Below, one piece after another: positions 35,101 to 46,359 of a stretch of DNA of 64,000 nucleotides (its first letter is position 1; every line of letters starts with the position of its first letter). The notes under the pieces are model-generated. The model was not told where the DNA came from and did no database searches. It saw only the letters and a list, made by a program, of their open reading frames with translations. The DNA is taken from assembly GCA_029962745.1 (NCBI GenBank), contig CM057153.1:14952435-15016434 (forward strand), in the 5' to 3' direction. This DNA is from Echinometra lucunter. Taxonomy: Eukaryota > Echinodermata > Echinoidea > Camarodonta > Echinometridae. The translations under genes and the position numbers were made by a program.

Positions 35101-36015
35101 ATTATAGACATAATGTTTACGATGAACTGTACATGTAGTATGCATGACATTAAAATAATGATAACACTGACGAATTTAAATATAAATTATTGCACCAACG
35201 AGTTTTATGAGATATGTGAAAAAAATGAAATTACTTCAGACAGAAATAAAATCATTAACTTTAAATATGTATTGCAAAAATGGATCAAATTCTTATTCAG
35301 GTTTGTTGTTTTGATGACGTTCTGGTTCTGTCACGCGCATGTACACAAATACACTATAACTGGATACGACAATGAACTCATGCTGCAAGTAAAAGTGGAT
35401 AGATCGTTCGTCACAAATGACTACAGATGTTAATTAGATGCACCTTCAGTTGGCATAGCTTTGACATGTGCCCAATTTTACTAATGGGTGTTTGTTCTGG
35501 GAAAGTTAGATCACTGCGAGAGGTCGAAGTAACCGAGCCAATGAAATTACCTGTTGGGAATTCACTACCACTAAAGACAAGGTTTATATGCCCTTTTAAT
35601 CCCTCTTATGGATTGGATTTGTGATGTTGTTATCTTAACAGCCAAATATTCATCTTGTGGAGGGGTTACGGGGGCATTGTCGTTGTTATTGTTGTTGTTG
35701 TTGTTGTTTTACATTTGCTTTCCAATTCCTCTGTGTCTTTTGAAACGCGTCGGTCTCCTTCTTCCCCGTATCGATATCACCTGTGATCGATGCTTTGTGA
35801 AAGAAACAAGTATACGTGTATGGATCGTCTGCCAAATTACAAAGGGAAGGTCATCAATTTACTGAAGCTAAACAGGCTCTCACTGACTTTTGATTTGAAT
35901 TGCTGTGACTGGTTGCGAGGTATGATGGTACAAGCCTGTCTCGGTTTTTCGTTGAAGAATTGTCATTTTACCCACACAAAATGGACTTTCTACCAGATTA
36001 TGTTTATTTCTACAG

Positions 36016-36145
36016 TTGTCTCCACAACCTCCGCCGCATAAGAAGCTTCCTGGAAACGATTTTGATGCCGTACTGACTGGGAAAGCTGTTGCAGCAAAAT
36101 GCCTTTTCCGAGACTTCACGGTTTACCAGCGAGCGTTGCAGCTAT
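36016..36145 (+). CDS. Candidate internal exon of an unidentified gene
   Basis: 130 nt between an acceptor (TTATTTCTACAG) and a strong donor (GTGAGT at 36146). Only one of the three frames is open across it, starting LSPQPPPHKKLPGNDFDAVL and continuing TGKAVAAKCLFRDFTVYQRA. It would start in phase 0 and end in phase 1. The matching segment at 49598-49727 is identical over all 130 nt, although flanking sequence differs by substitutions and indels. I do not recognise the protein family and found no partner exon nearby, so function is unassigned. A chance open frame remains possible. Confidence 0.5.
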
Positions 36146-36453
36146 GTGAGTAATTTACCGCTTACTCTGTTTCACGTCATAAATTTTTCTTCTTTTCAAT
36201 TTATTCAGATGTCTATTTCCATGAAAATGGGCGCAATATCACGAGCGGGCTGCGGGCAATCGCTTTTTTCCCCCCCAAACTATTGAACTCTTGTCACGTT
36301 CTGAAATGTGAGAAAGCGAAGCGGGCGAACCAAATTATTAACATCTTTTGCTGAATGTTTACTGATAGTGAATGATGTCGTGTTTTAATGCATTATGGAT
36401 AAATGATAAACTCGTTGCCAATGTAAGGCAACGCTTGCTGAGTACATTATACT

Positions 36454-36547
36454 TGTAGTAAATAGGCGTACGAGGCATAATATTCCGGGGGGGGGGGGGG
36501 GCCTGCTCTTGGCCTACTGACCTCCTGCCTTGTACGCCTATTCTACA
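36454..36547. mobile_element. Small foldback element with a G tract
   Basis: TGTAGTAAATAGGCGTACGAGG and its approximate complement CCTTGTACGCCTATTCTACA enclose a poly-G run and a short spacer. Second copy at 50035-50123 has a shorter G tract. Confidence 0.5.
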
Positions 36548-36559
36548 ATCTATGTTGAT

Positions 36560-37590
36560 GTTGATGAAAGTAAAGAGAGCTATAGTTTACCTGGTATAAT
36601 ACGAGCGAAATAATTATCATAACGCTAATTATTGTACTGAACTTCCCGTCACACGCGTTGTACCATGCAATGGAATTATACAGGCTAAGAACTCACGGAT
36701 CTCCTATAAAATACCTTAAGCAGCAGAGCCCATACCTTTAAAGGTTAAATCCTCGGCAAGCTAAATCACATCATGACTGCACTACAAAGAGTTATCATTA
36801 CCATCGAAATGCTGTTCACCCACCCCCCCCCCCCCCTCCCGAGGTCATGGCATAATCGCACAAAGCAGATTTTCAAAATTCCTCTAAAAATGTTAATTCA
36901 TCATTATGCATCTTCGACATAGGTATATGGAAGATAGATTACAAAGTAGCATTTATTTGTTTATTCTTCTTTCAGTCATTTCTCCTTCTCATTCATTTAT
37001 CATCCGTTCCTCTTGAAACAACCGTTTCAAATTTTATTTGTCAGGAAAAAAATCACCATGACATATACAAATCAAGAGATGCAAATCCACCGCATCCGCA
37101 AGAAACTATCATATAAAACTAAGAAATAAAATAGAATAAAGACTTTAAAATCTGAGTGGCCAAAAAGTGTAGATTTTACATATGCCTTTTAAATGTGCTC
37201 GGAATGAGTAAGATACCAGAACGCGTAGAGCTTCTAGGCATGGTGCGTTCGGTTGCTACTGCATGGGGGAAAAGGCCCCGATTCCATTTCAGTGTATAAG
37301 TACAATAAGATGATCGGTCTTTTAGAGCTAGATTTTAGCCATCATTCAAACAAGGAAACACTGCCTTATTACAGGTATACCAACAATACTGTAGTGTTTC
37401 CTTGTAGGGATTTACACGATTTAAATATTTGTAACCAGATTATTTTACCATCCACTTTGACTTAAGGAAAATTCGAAGATTTTGAACAATAAAGTTGCGC
37501 CACCGTGCAACTGGCTTTTATTATAATTATGCGAGCTAACAGGTGACTGCTTATACATTGCATTGTAATCATAAGTTTGCATGCTGAAAG
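36560..37590. other. Sequence without a recognised gene
   Basis: Contains a C run at 36822-36836 and a hairpin AAGGAAACACT/AGTGTTTCCTT at about 37350-37402. The open frame near 37253-37465 is frameshifted relative to the matching frame 50731-51009 in the second copy, which argues against coding. Confidence 0.4.
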
Positions 37591-37609
37591 GGTTAGTGTT
37601 CCCGGTACG

Positions 37610-37688
37610 GGATGGAGGTACGGGGGATGGAGGGGCGGCCGCCCTATCATTTTTCAACTGATAGAAGAAGACAAGAAGAAGAAGAAGA
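37610..37688 (-). mobile_element. Truncated hAT-like MITE at the contig 1 end
   Basis: GGAGGGGCGGCCGCC end followed by the start of a GAAGAAG tract, cut by the gap. The whole element is seen in contig 2 at about 51205-51560. The assembly appears to have stopped in its microsatellite core. Confidence 0.6.
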
Positions 37689-38188
37689 NNNNNNNNNNNN
37701 NNNNNNNNNNNNNNNNNNNNNNNNNNNNNNNNNNNNNNNNNNNNNNNNNNNNNNNNNNNNNNNNNNNNNNNNNNNNNNNNNNNNNNNNNNNNNNNNNNNN
37801 NNNNNNNNNNNNNNNNNNNNNNNNNNNNNNNNNNNNNNNNNNNNNNNNNNNNNNNNNNNNNNNNNNNNNNNNNNNNNNNNNNNNNNNNNNNNNNNNNNNN
37901 NNNNNNNNNNNNNNNNNNNNNNNNNNNNNNNNNNNNNNNNNNNNNNNNNNNNNNNNNNNNNNNNNNNNNNNNNNNNNNNNNNNNNNNNNNNNNNNNNNNN
38001 NNNNNNNNNNNNNNNNNNNNNNNNNNNNNNNNNNNNNNNNNNNNNNNNNNNNNNNNNNNNNNNNNNNNNNNNNNNNNNNNNNNNNNNNNNNNNNNNNNNN
38101 NNNNNNNNNNNNNNNNNNNNNNNNNNNNNNNNNNNNNNNNNNNNNNNNNNNNNNNNNNNNNNNNNNNNNNNNNNNNNNNNNNNNNNNN
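37689..38188. other. Assembly gap, exactly 500 N
   Basis: 500 ambiguous bases, a placeholder length identical to that of the second gap. Reading frames that cross it are meaningless. Homology on both sides suggests that the true distance is negative, meaning the contigs overlap. Confidence 0.98.
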
Positions 38189-38740
38189 TTTGATAATGTC
38201 ATTCCGCCCGCCTCCGCAGTATTCTCCATATAATCTAAACAATTTTTTTTTAATTCACTAGAGCTGTGAAGACTCGTCCATCATGTCTACACATCTACAC
38301 ATATTAATTAGACTAGGCTATATACCATTTTGTAAGTATGTAAGGAGTAGTTAGGACAACTTTTCTATTTTTGTACCTAAAATATGTAATTGTATCATTC
38401 CCGTATACATAATATGTGGAAATTGTGAAGATAATTATGACATCATCAACTCAAACACTGCATGAATATTCATAACGAGACTGTTTATGACCTGTTTTGC
38501 GAAAAACAGCAAGTTCAAAAATTCACAACTTCCTAATTTTCATCCTATTTTCATCAAATTGTCACTGTTTTGTTTGGATTTTTAAATTCTTTTTATTGAA
38601 ATAAACTTTATCTCGTCGTGGACTTCCCCTTTAAACCGGAATACAAAAAATCAAGATGTATTTCAAAATCACTTATTTACTTTCTACCGCAATAATTTGG
38701 GAGAGCGGCTAAATATCTAAGAATCAAATGTACTGGAAGC

Positions 38741-38991
38741 CATGGCCGTACGCACATAGGGCAGGAGGCAGTCACCCCCTAGAAATTTTCAAAACCCCAC
38801 TTTTTCTATTTTTTTCATTACCTTTTTATTTAGAATTTCCCCCAAATCCACCCAAAATGTACACCAGATAGTTCACTAATTCTAAAAATGCAAAAGCTCC
38901 CGCTCGATTGCTTCGCTCCCTCACTTGCGTCTTCACTCAAATATTGAATATATTCTTGACCCCTAGGAAAATATTCCTGCGTACGGCCTTG
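38741..38991. mobile_element. hAT-like MITE (CATGGCCGTACGCA ends), copy 2
   Basis: Counterpart of 25782-26032, with very few substitutions. Confidence 0.6.
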
Positions 38992-39864
38992 ATAGAGGCT
39001 ATATTATGCTGATGTAGTTACAACAAAATGACGAAGCAAAGATGAGCCTGATAATATGACTACATCATGTGGCGTTGCGCGTGTGAAAATCAAACAAGTT
39101 AGGCTATGTGAAAGAAATAAGAGAAAGCGATGAATGCATAAATATTTCAGCCTTCGATTATGTATGCTTGCCTGAATTCACGTGTTTCCGCGCACATTGC
39201 GAATTGGACATTCTATATTGAAATGAAGGCTGATATACCCTGGACTTTTAACCGTCCCATGACTACCCAACAAACTATCCAATCCCTCCATAATTCAAGA
39301 CGACATTCAAACTTCTTTTTCATCTATCACATTTGTGGCTAATCGCTAAGTGCACACTTCATCAGCCACTCTGCCCCGAACTCCTCCGTTTACTGAAATC
39401 GATAATCTAATGGTGAAGAGATCAGGAATTAGATTCTGTTTTGAAATGTTGATTAGAATATTCGGAAAAGTATTACCTTGATGCAAGAAGTGTTCGAAAA
39501 TGCAGTATAAATGATTCATTCTTTCTCGATGGATTTCCATTATCATAAAATGTTGGGAAGCCTCGGTCACGTACACTTTCTTCAGCCCCCCCCCCCCCCC
39601 AAAAAAAAAAAAAAAAAAATCAATCAGCTGAAATAAAGGTTATTTGGCCCCGTAGATTGGCCAAAGAAAATAACATATATATCTAAATCCATTACCCTAA
39701 TTCAATTAATATACGAAGTAGTACTTTGTTACATTTTACCTCCACGATGTGGTTAATCTCTATTATACACTCATCAGTCTCCACTCCCACCAACTATCCA
39801 TTTGCAGAAATTCATTTGGGCCAAATATTTTGCCCTTTAGAAAATAGCCGAAGGGAAAAACACC

Positions 39865-40035
39865 AGGGGGGTGTTTCATAAAGCTGTTCGTAAGTTACGC
39901 ACGACTTTACGCACGACTCGAACATGTTCTTGGGTGCTAATCAGATTCTCAATCATTTACATGTAGCACAAGAACATATCACCAGTCGTGCGTAAAGTTG
40001 TGCGTAACTTACGAACAGCTTTATGAAACACCCCC
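39865..40035. mobile_element. Foldback element (GTTACGCACGAC arms), copy 2
   Basis: Counterpart of 26912-27083. It has the same hairpin arms; one terminal C tract is shorter. Confidence 0.8.
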
Positions 40036-40608
40036 AGGAATGAAATCCAATTTCAAAATGTCGACAAGAATTACCTTAAAATATTAATCTCCCCTTTGTT
40101 AAAAGGTCAGGGCTTGAATATTTTCCAGAGCTCAATTCAAGGGTTTTTCGTTATTTTATTGTCATCTCCAAATATATATCCTCTTTATACAGATTATATG
40201 AAATTGGAATCATACCATTTACTCACGAGAGGGCACAGCCGCTGAACAATAAATGAGTCTCGGGGGAAAAATGCGAAAATGGGGCCTCTGCAATCAATGC
40301 TGATAGGACCTTTCCCTGTAGAATTACACTGAAATAATGAAAAAATTAAAGAAAATAAAAACCAGGTATGAGAAACACTTTAGTGCTTTATCGTGGTTAT
40401 AATGAAACAAAGTACTGCACTTTTTTTTGAAAACTAGCATGCCGCTTGTCCGAAAATCTTGAGAAAATCCAATTTTATTTCAGTCAGAAAGGTCATCTTA
40501 GATGCTCATGTCCATTAAAATGCTGCTTGCTTATTTTGTTCTTAAACTTAAAATTGTTGTTAGTGTATAAAAATTGTTCTTGTTATAGTGTATTGATTAT
40601 TTTTCGCC

Positions 40609-40610
<2 letters not shown>

Positions 40611-40703
<93 letters not shown>
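40611..40703. repeat. (TA)n microsatellite, expanded
   Basis: About 90 bases with three internal TAATATATAA interruptions; counterpart of the shorter tract at 27665. Confidence 0.9.
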
Positions 40704-40705
<2 letters not shown>

Positions 40706-40749
40706 CATACTAGGACGAGATGCATGGAGAGAAGGGAGAGAAAAAGGAG

Positions 40750-41331
40750 CAGTGGCGGCAAAACGGGGGGCATGGGGGGGGGGGGCATTTGCCCCCCCAC
40801 TCAGAAGCTTTGCCCCCCCAGTTGCCCCCCCAGAAATTTTGAGGACTGAAGTAACAGTAATTTGTAAATAAGTAGATCTTGTCATAAGCATCATATTCAA
40901 GCTGTGAAGTGCTCTAAAATACCATTTTCCGCTCTTCAAAACTTCGATTGAAAACAAAAAAGTGGTTATTTTTGGCTCCCTCGCTTCGCTCGCTCGTCAT
41001 ATTTGTAAATTTCTAAAGTAGCCAATTTCAGAATATTTATTCGAAAATGTGATTATAAACCGAAAAAGCGGTTATTTTTTGTTTGCTCGCTTCACTCGCT
41101 CGCAAAATTGATATTAAAATGTGTGTAAGAGGAAAAAAAATCCAAAAATTCAATTATCCCCCCCCCACTCCTCAAAGTGGACTTACGCTGGCGACTAAAA
41201 CTCACGATTCACGCTCGATTTTTCCATACACGCAAAAAAAAAAAATTGACTGCCCCTGCCCCCCCCCCAACATTTTCTTTTGCCCTCCATTTGCCCCCCC
41301 CCCCACTTTAACAATCCTGGTGCCGCCACTG
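40750..41331. mobile_element. hAT-like element (CAGTGGCGGCA ends), copy 2
   Basis: Counterpart of 27760-28351, 582 bp. The left duplication is AAAAGGAG (40742-40749) and the right is AAAAGTAG (41332-41339), one base changed after insertion. Shorter C tracts account for the length difference. Confidence 0.88.
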
Positions 41332-41379
41332 AAAAGTAGAGAGAAGAGAAAGAGAGAGAGAGACTAGAGAGGGGGCACG

Positions 41380-41385
<6 letters not shown>

Positions 41386-41425
<40 letters not shown>
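41386..41425. repeat. (CA)n microsatellite
   Basis: Longer than the counterpart in contig 1 (about 28403-28430). Confidence 0.9.
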
Positions 41426-41427
<2 letters not shown>

Positions 41428-41928
41428 TACTCCCCCTCACACACACAGACCAACAGGGAGATACCATGAGAAGTATTTTGTCAATCACTCTTCACATTCT
41501 GTGTTATTCACCTTCTGTCCTCCAGTTTGATTCTGTTTTATGTAATCACCTCATTTTCTACCATTATCATAATGTGGCATAAATCATCATCAGGCATATG
41601 TTTATGACATCAAATCCTGCCATGCCGAAGTCGGGGGAAGAAAAGTGGGGTAATAAATAGGTAACAACATCTTATTGCGAAACCTTATAGGCTTCATAGC
41701 AAACAACATTACATTCATTAAACATCCATCCTATGTTCAGTAATTAAATAATAAAGATCCTGATATCAATCAGAAAATCCATTTTAGTTCTACATATTCT
41801 GTAAATACAATTAAATCACAATGTGCAGTCTATCATTTTTTTCATGAGGGAATACAATATTTGCCCTGGAAATGATGAACTCTTTTGATCATTTCAAGTA
41901 AAAAAAAAAAAAATGATTTCTTATTATA

Positions 41929-43131
41929 CAGCGTGTCCTAAAAAATTGTCCCTCTGATTGAGCGCTAAATTAATTCTAAAATATAATATTAGTCCCAATT
42001 TGATCTTCATATCTTGAAAGTCCATTTAATCCTGTAACTTATGAGAAAATTTCATTGGTCTCGCATCATTGGTTTTGAACAGAGTCTACTATGTAACAGC
42101 AGTGCATTTCAGCCCATTCCAAGTTTGCAGTGCTACAATTTTCTGCACTGTCTTTATGTTTTCAATCAACTGTAGTGCTTTTGCCTTCTCTGCTCCCTTT
42201 TATTTTAAAGTTTTGTTTAACAGAGAACATTTTGTAGATGTTTGGACTTTCATCACCAATGGTGTCTAAGAGTAAAGCACATCCAGGTCCACCATCCAGG
42301 TTAAAGTTTGCTGTCTATTTCCCAGGCAGCCAAGTTTTGCACTCTGGGAGTATGTTTCTTGTCTGTTATCATTGACTTTCTGTTGTATATCTTCATGTAT
42401 TTTTTATTGTTTTGAAATGGCCAAATAAATAAATAATAATAATGATAATAATCCTAATTGCAACCTTAGGGCAAATTCTTTTGTTTTCGGCCTATTGTTT
42501 CGCTTCCCCTTAATGTACACTTTTTCCCACTTAACGTCTCCTGCCCTATTGTGACGGAATCACATCGTTTCGATTTGCCCTATGGTCGGTTTTAGGTGTA
42601 TAATAATAACAACAACAATAATAATAATCATAATAAAAATAATAATAATAATAATAATTTGTTGAGACAATAAAGAAAAAGAAATATGAACAGGTGTTTT
42701 GAGCTCTGCGAGTTCAGAACTTATGAAATTTACATAAAAATGCTACCACATAAATCAAAACAAGGTTTTAAGATTTACGTAAGAGCTTTAGCAGTGTTAA
42801 GGAAGGAAACAAGAATGAACCGGTGTCCAGCTTAATTAGAAATTTAAATTCAGAAATTGAAGTAAGAATGAAATGAACAGATTTTTTTTCCTTTCATGTC
42901 TTGTCTTTCTTTCATAGTTGTAACACTGCAAACTTGGAATGGGCTGAAATGCACTGCATTAACATAATAGACTCTCTGTTCAAAACGAATGATGCGAGAC
43001 CGATGAAATTTTCTCATAAGTTACAGGATTAAATGGGCTTTCAAGATATGAAGATCAAATTGGGACGAATATTATATTTTAGAATTAATTTAGCGCTCAA
43101 TCAGAGGGTCATTTTTTGGGGGGACACGCTG
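41929..43131. mobile_element. Tc1/mariner-like long-TIR element, copy 2
   Basis: Counterpart of 28936-30138 with the same 1203 bp length and flanking TA dinucleotides. The same 66-codon frame occurs at 42069-42269. Confidence 0.8.
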
Positions 43132-43896
43132 TACTACGATAGTGTTGTCACCTTGTTGCTGATGTACGAATGATTTTACAATTCTTTTTTTTTTCTACTG
43201 ATGATCAGTCTACATTTAAAAGAAAGACATTTCTAAATGGGTAAAGGGTAACCCCAAGAATCATAACAAGAGGTCACCTTCATGAATTCAAGTGTTTTGT
43301 TTAAATTTCTTCTATATAGTATAGTCTTCCAAATAGCAAAATATTGGTTTTACGAGACGCCACAAAGTTGTTATCTTATTCCTATTTATTAAAATGTCAC
43401 CTTATTCAAGCTCCCGAAAGTCTTTGCAGTTCTGTTTGATTTAGCCCATTTTGATAAATATTTGTGAACTAAATGATAGTTTTGATCAATGTCACTTCTT
43501 TCATGATGTATTCAGAGGGATTTTTGCATAATCTGCTGGACCTCTTCTTCTCAGGACTGTTATTGTTGTTATTGGTAACTATCACTCAGTTTTTAACCGT
43601 ATCTCTCACATTTTCAGGTTTTAGACTTTTAACTATCTTTCTCTAATCAATGAGAATGTTCCTAATTAGAAACTCTATTATTCTATATTTCAGTTTATTG
43701 TTTGATAATCCAACAAGAATTAAATGTATATATTCTTGCTCTTTGTTGCGTCATAGGGTGGGCATTTTTATTTGTCTTCTTATTTGCTAGAAAATCATGC
43801 AACCCTGGGTTTTTTTACGACCATTATACATGTTCACCAATTCATACTTAGAGAAAGTTAACATATATATATATATTTATTTATTTATTTATATAT

Positions 43897-44700
43897 AGAC
43901 CAATTTCACCTCCGGTTTATGTATTTGGCCCTCTATCGGCGACGCCATTGCTGCGGTGGGCAAGAGCGCTGACCGCGATTGGCTCTGTGTACAAAATGAA
44001 TGTAAGATATGAGATATGCCCCGATATCGTTCCATTTACTTTATTCTAGATCAATAAAATAAAGCATGGATACATGGGTAGATGAGGTAAGACAATGGTC
44101 ATATCTGACGGATGAAGGTATGATGTATTTTTTTTTTTTACTTTCGATGGTTTTTCAACTTAGTTTTGTCAGTAAAAGTTCGATTGCAGCATAGAAGCCG
44201 TAGTAAACGGGAGCCCTAAATCTTACCCTGTTTACAAAGTCATGCTTTCACTCATTAAATTTTACGCCAAAGTACAAAATGATAATGTTTCTTGACTTCA
44301 AAGTCGTTTCTGTTGATGTTTTTACCCACTGGCGACGAATTCCTTCACATTGCTTACGGAAGCCTATGTAGGGAGTACGGCTTCTCACACAAACAGGCTT
44401 CATGAGTGAAAAGCGAATGAATTTCGCACTCAGTTAGCTTCCAATTTTTAAACTTTCTCTAATTCTTGTGGCATTTGAGCACCGCACAGCTGCGACCTGA
44501 ACTTCCCTGATAATTTCTCATTGCAAATATTAAAAAGAAATCTGCATATACTGGTCAAAATAGACAAAAAAATCGAACGAATGTACATAATGCGCTATTG
44601 ACTTGTGTACTATAAAAGTTGGAGCGCCCACCGCAGTATGTCGAACTGTGTCGAACTGTGTCGAACAGTCTGCTGCCCTCTTGCGTTGTGAAATTGGTCT
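43897..44700. mobile_element. TIR element present only in contig 2 copy, 804 bp
   Basis: AGACCAATTTCAC and GTGAAATTGGTCT are exact 13 bp complements, each bordered outside by a TATATA tract. The contig 1 copy lacks the whole insert: GAAAGTTAATAACCTTCTC at about 30861-30879 is the empty site. Subterminal words GCGGTGGGC and GCCCACCGC are also complementary. Near the right end TCGAACTGTG is tandemly repeated. No transposase frame; nonautonomous. Confidence 0.85.
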
Positions 44701-44828
44701 CTATATATATATATAAAGCTCACCTTCTCAGGCTAGTTTTTCAGCACACCCCCATTTTCACAAGATCTTTATGTTATTTTCATAATTCACAATGCATTAG
44801 AATATTTGTCAAGCTTAATTCACTTCCT

Positions 44829-44988
44829 GGGGAGCGTTTCATGAAAGGACTTGTCGGATGTTTTATCCGACAAAAACTGTTTTATCCGACAGTTGCCATA
44901 GTAACGATGCATCTCAGCCAATCAAAATCAAGGAAAGATGTCAGATCTGACAACTTGTCAGACAACAAATATTGATGAAACGCTCCCC
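44829..44988. mobile_element. Foldback element (TTGTCGGAT arms), copy 2
   Basis: Counterpart of 30979-31138 with the same ends and the same CAGCCAATCAAA core. Confidence 0.78.
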
Positions 44989-45429
44989 CGATATATTGTT
45001 AAAAATGATTCCACCCACTGACTACTGGAACCGGGTGGCCCCTCTATTAAGCCTATGGGAATAAAAGAATTAAGTATTCAAAGGGTTAAAAAAAAACCAA
45101 GTATTAGTTTTGGTACCATGCATCGGAATCGTTTGTATGAATACTGTTATGGGTAAATGTCTAAATGAGTAATGAAATGAATATTGAAATTGTGTGTTTG
45201 TGCGTGTTTGTTTTGTTTTAAAAGCAAAATAATATACAGATAATTATATACATATAAACTGCGGATAGCCCATTTCAGTCGTATTAACAAAATACGACTG
45301 TTCTTCCATGGGTCCGGATGAAAAGAATCGTTACATAAAGCTCTATCATGTAGAAAGTGGAATTGAAAAAATTATTGAATAAATTGTAATGAAAAAAAAA
45401 GTTGCAATGAACACGAATGGCATGATTTT

Positions 45430-46110
45430 GAAATTTAATCAACATGACTGACAGTGAATTTTTGTAAGGGACGCAGAACCGCACGATCCCTGAACAAAAT
45501 GAAAGAGATTAATGAAAAACTCCCTTGCGCACATTTCCATGGTAATGTTAGGTAATTATGTAGATTGGCTTTGAAATTATGAAAAGTGCAAGCATTACGG
45601 GTATTAGATGGCAATTTGTTATAAAGCGAATATGCTCCTCTGTAATGAAATGTCCTTTTACACTTGGTTCTCGGCACAGGCGTAGCCAGGAATTTTCAAC
45701 GGGGGGGGGGGGGGCAAGGCGAGGGAGCGAAGCGACCGAGCAGGAGAGGGTGTGCGAGGGGGGGATCCCCCTCCCACGGAAGGGAGATTTTTGAAAATTC
45801 GTGCATGAAAATGGCATTTTTTGCACGCTAAAATTCATTATTAAGGGTAACTTATAAAAAATGGCATATTTATGTTTTACTTTCATTTCGCAGGGTAGGG
45901 GTAGGGTAAGTTATGTGAAGTGGACTCGATGAAAGTTTTTTGTTGTTGTTTTGTTTTTTGCTCGCCATCAACAGGGAGGCCATGGCCTCCGTGTGCCCCC
46001 CCCCCCCCCCCTGCTACGCCAGTGGTTCTCGGTTTTGGGAGACCAAGATTACCTATCTAACTACCATGACTACAGAGCGAAGGTATACCTGTCTGATTCA
46101 AGAGGAATGA
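45430..46110 (-). pseudogene. LINE reverse-transcriptase 3' fragment, copy 2
   Basis: Counterpart of 31600-32530: the minus-strand frame contains CKRTFHYRGAY and NKLPSNTRNACTFHNFKAN. It is interrupted by the shorter hAT-like element at 45675-46024. Confidence 0.7.
45675..46024. mobile_element. hAT-like element in LINE remnant, copy 2, 350 bp
   Basis: Same ends and same GTTCTCGG duplication (45667-45674, 46025-46032) as in copy 1. It contains a single 130 bp unit (45850-45979). Confidence 0.9.
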
Positions 46111-46210
46111 TACGTGTGCATGTGTGTTTCTTTAAAAAAGTTTGTAGGGGTGTGAGGGTGTGTGTGTGTGCGTGCGAGTGCGAGGGGCGTATTAATGGTG
46201 CCGTGATAAA

Positions 46211-46347
46211 GGTACCGTGGTCGAGTGGTTTAAGGCGCTTGACTGGAGATGTTGAAGTCGGGGGTTCGATCCCCGGCACGGCAATTATGCCCTCGAGCAA
46301 GGCATTTTATCTACATTGTTGTTTTGTATTATATCAAAAAAATTAAC
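46211..46347 (+). mobile_element. tRNA-derived SINE, copy 2, intact A and B boxes
   Basis: A box TGGTCGAGTGG (46218-46228) and consensus B box GGTTCGATCC (46263-46272). Otherwise as the copy at 32634. The tail is an imperfect A-rich stretch, not a clean A tail. Confidence 0.78.
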
Positions 46348-46359
46348 GTGCTATATAGG

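Larger units (their letters stand above)
25230..37688 (+). repeat. Duplicated block, copy 1 (end of contig 1)
   Basis: Matches 38189-about 51260 collinearly and in the same orientation through the whole length, with scattered substitutions, homopolymer length changes and a few large indels. It runs exactly to the gap and ends in a GAAGAAG repeat. Probably the overlap of two contigs representing two haplotypes; a true tandem duplication is the alternative. Confidence 0.9.

Noticed and set aside
37445..38242. Long frames crossing the N gap, and the similar set at 59274-60094
   Set aside because: Length comes from ambiguous bases read as residues; they do not exist.
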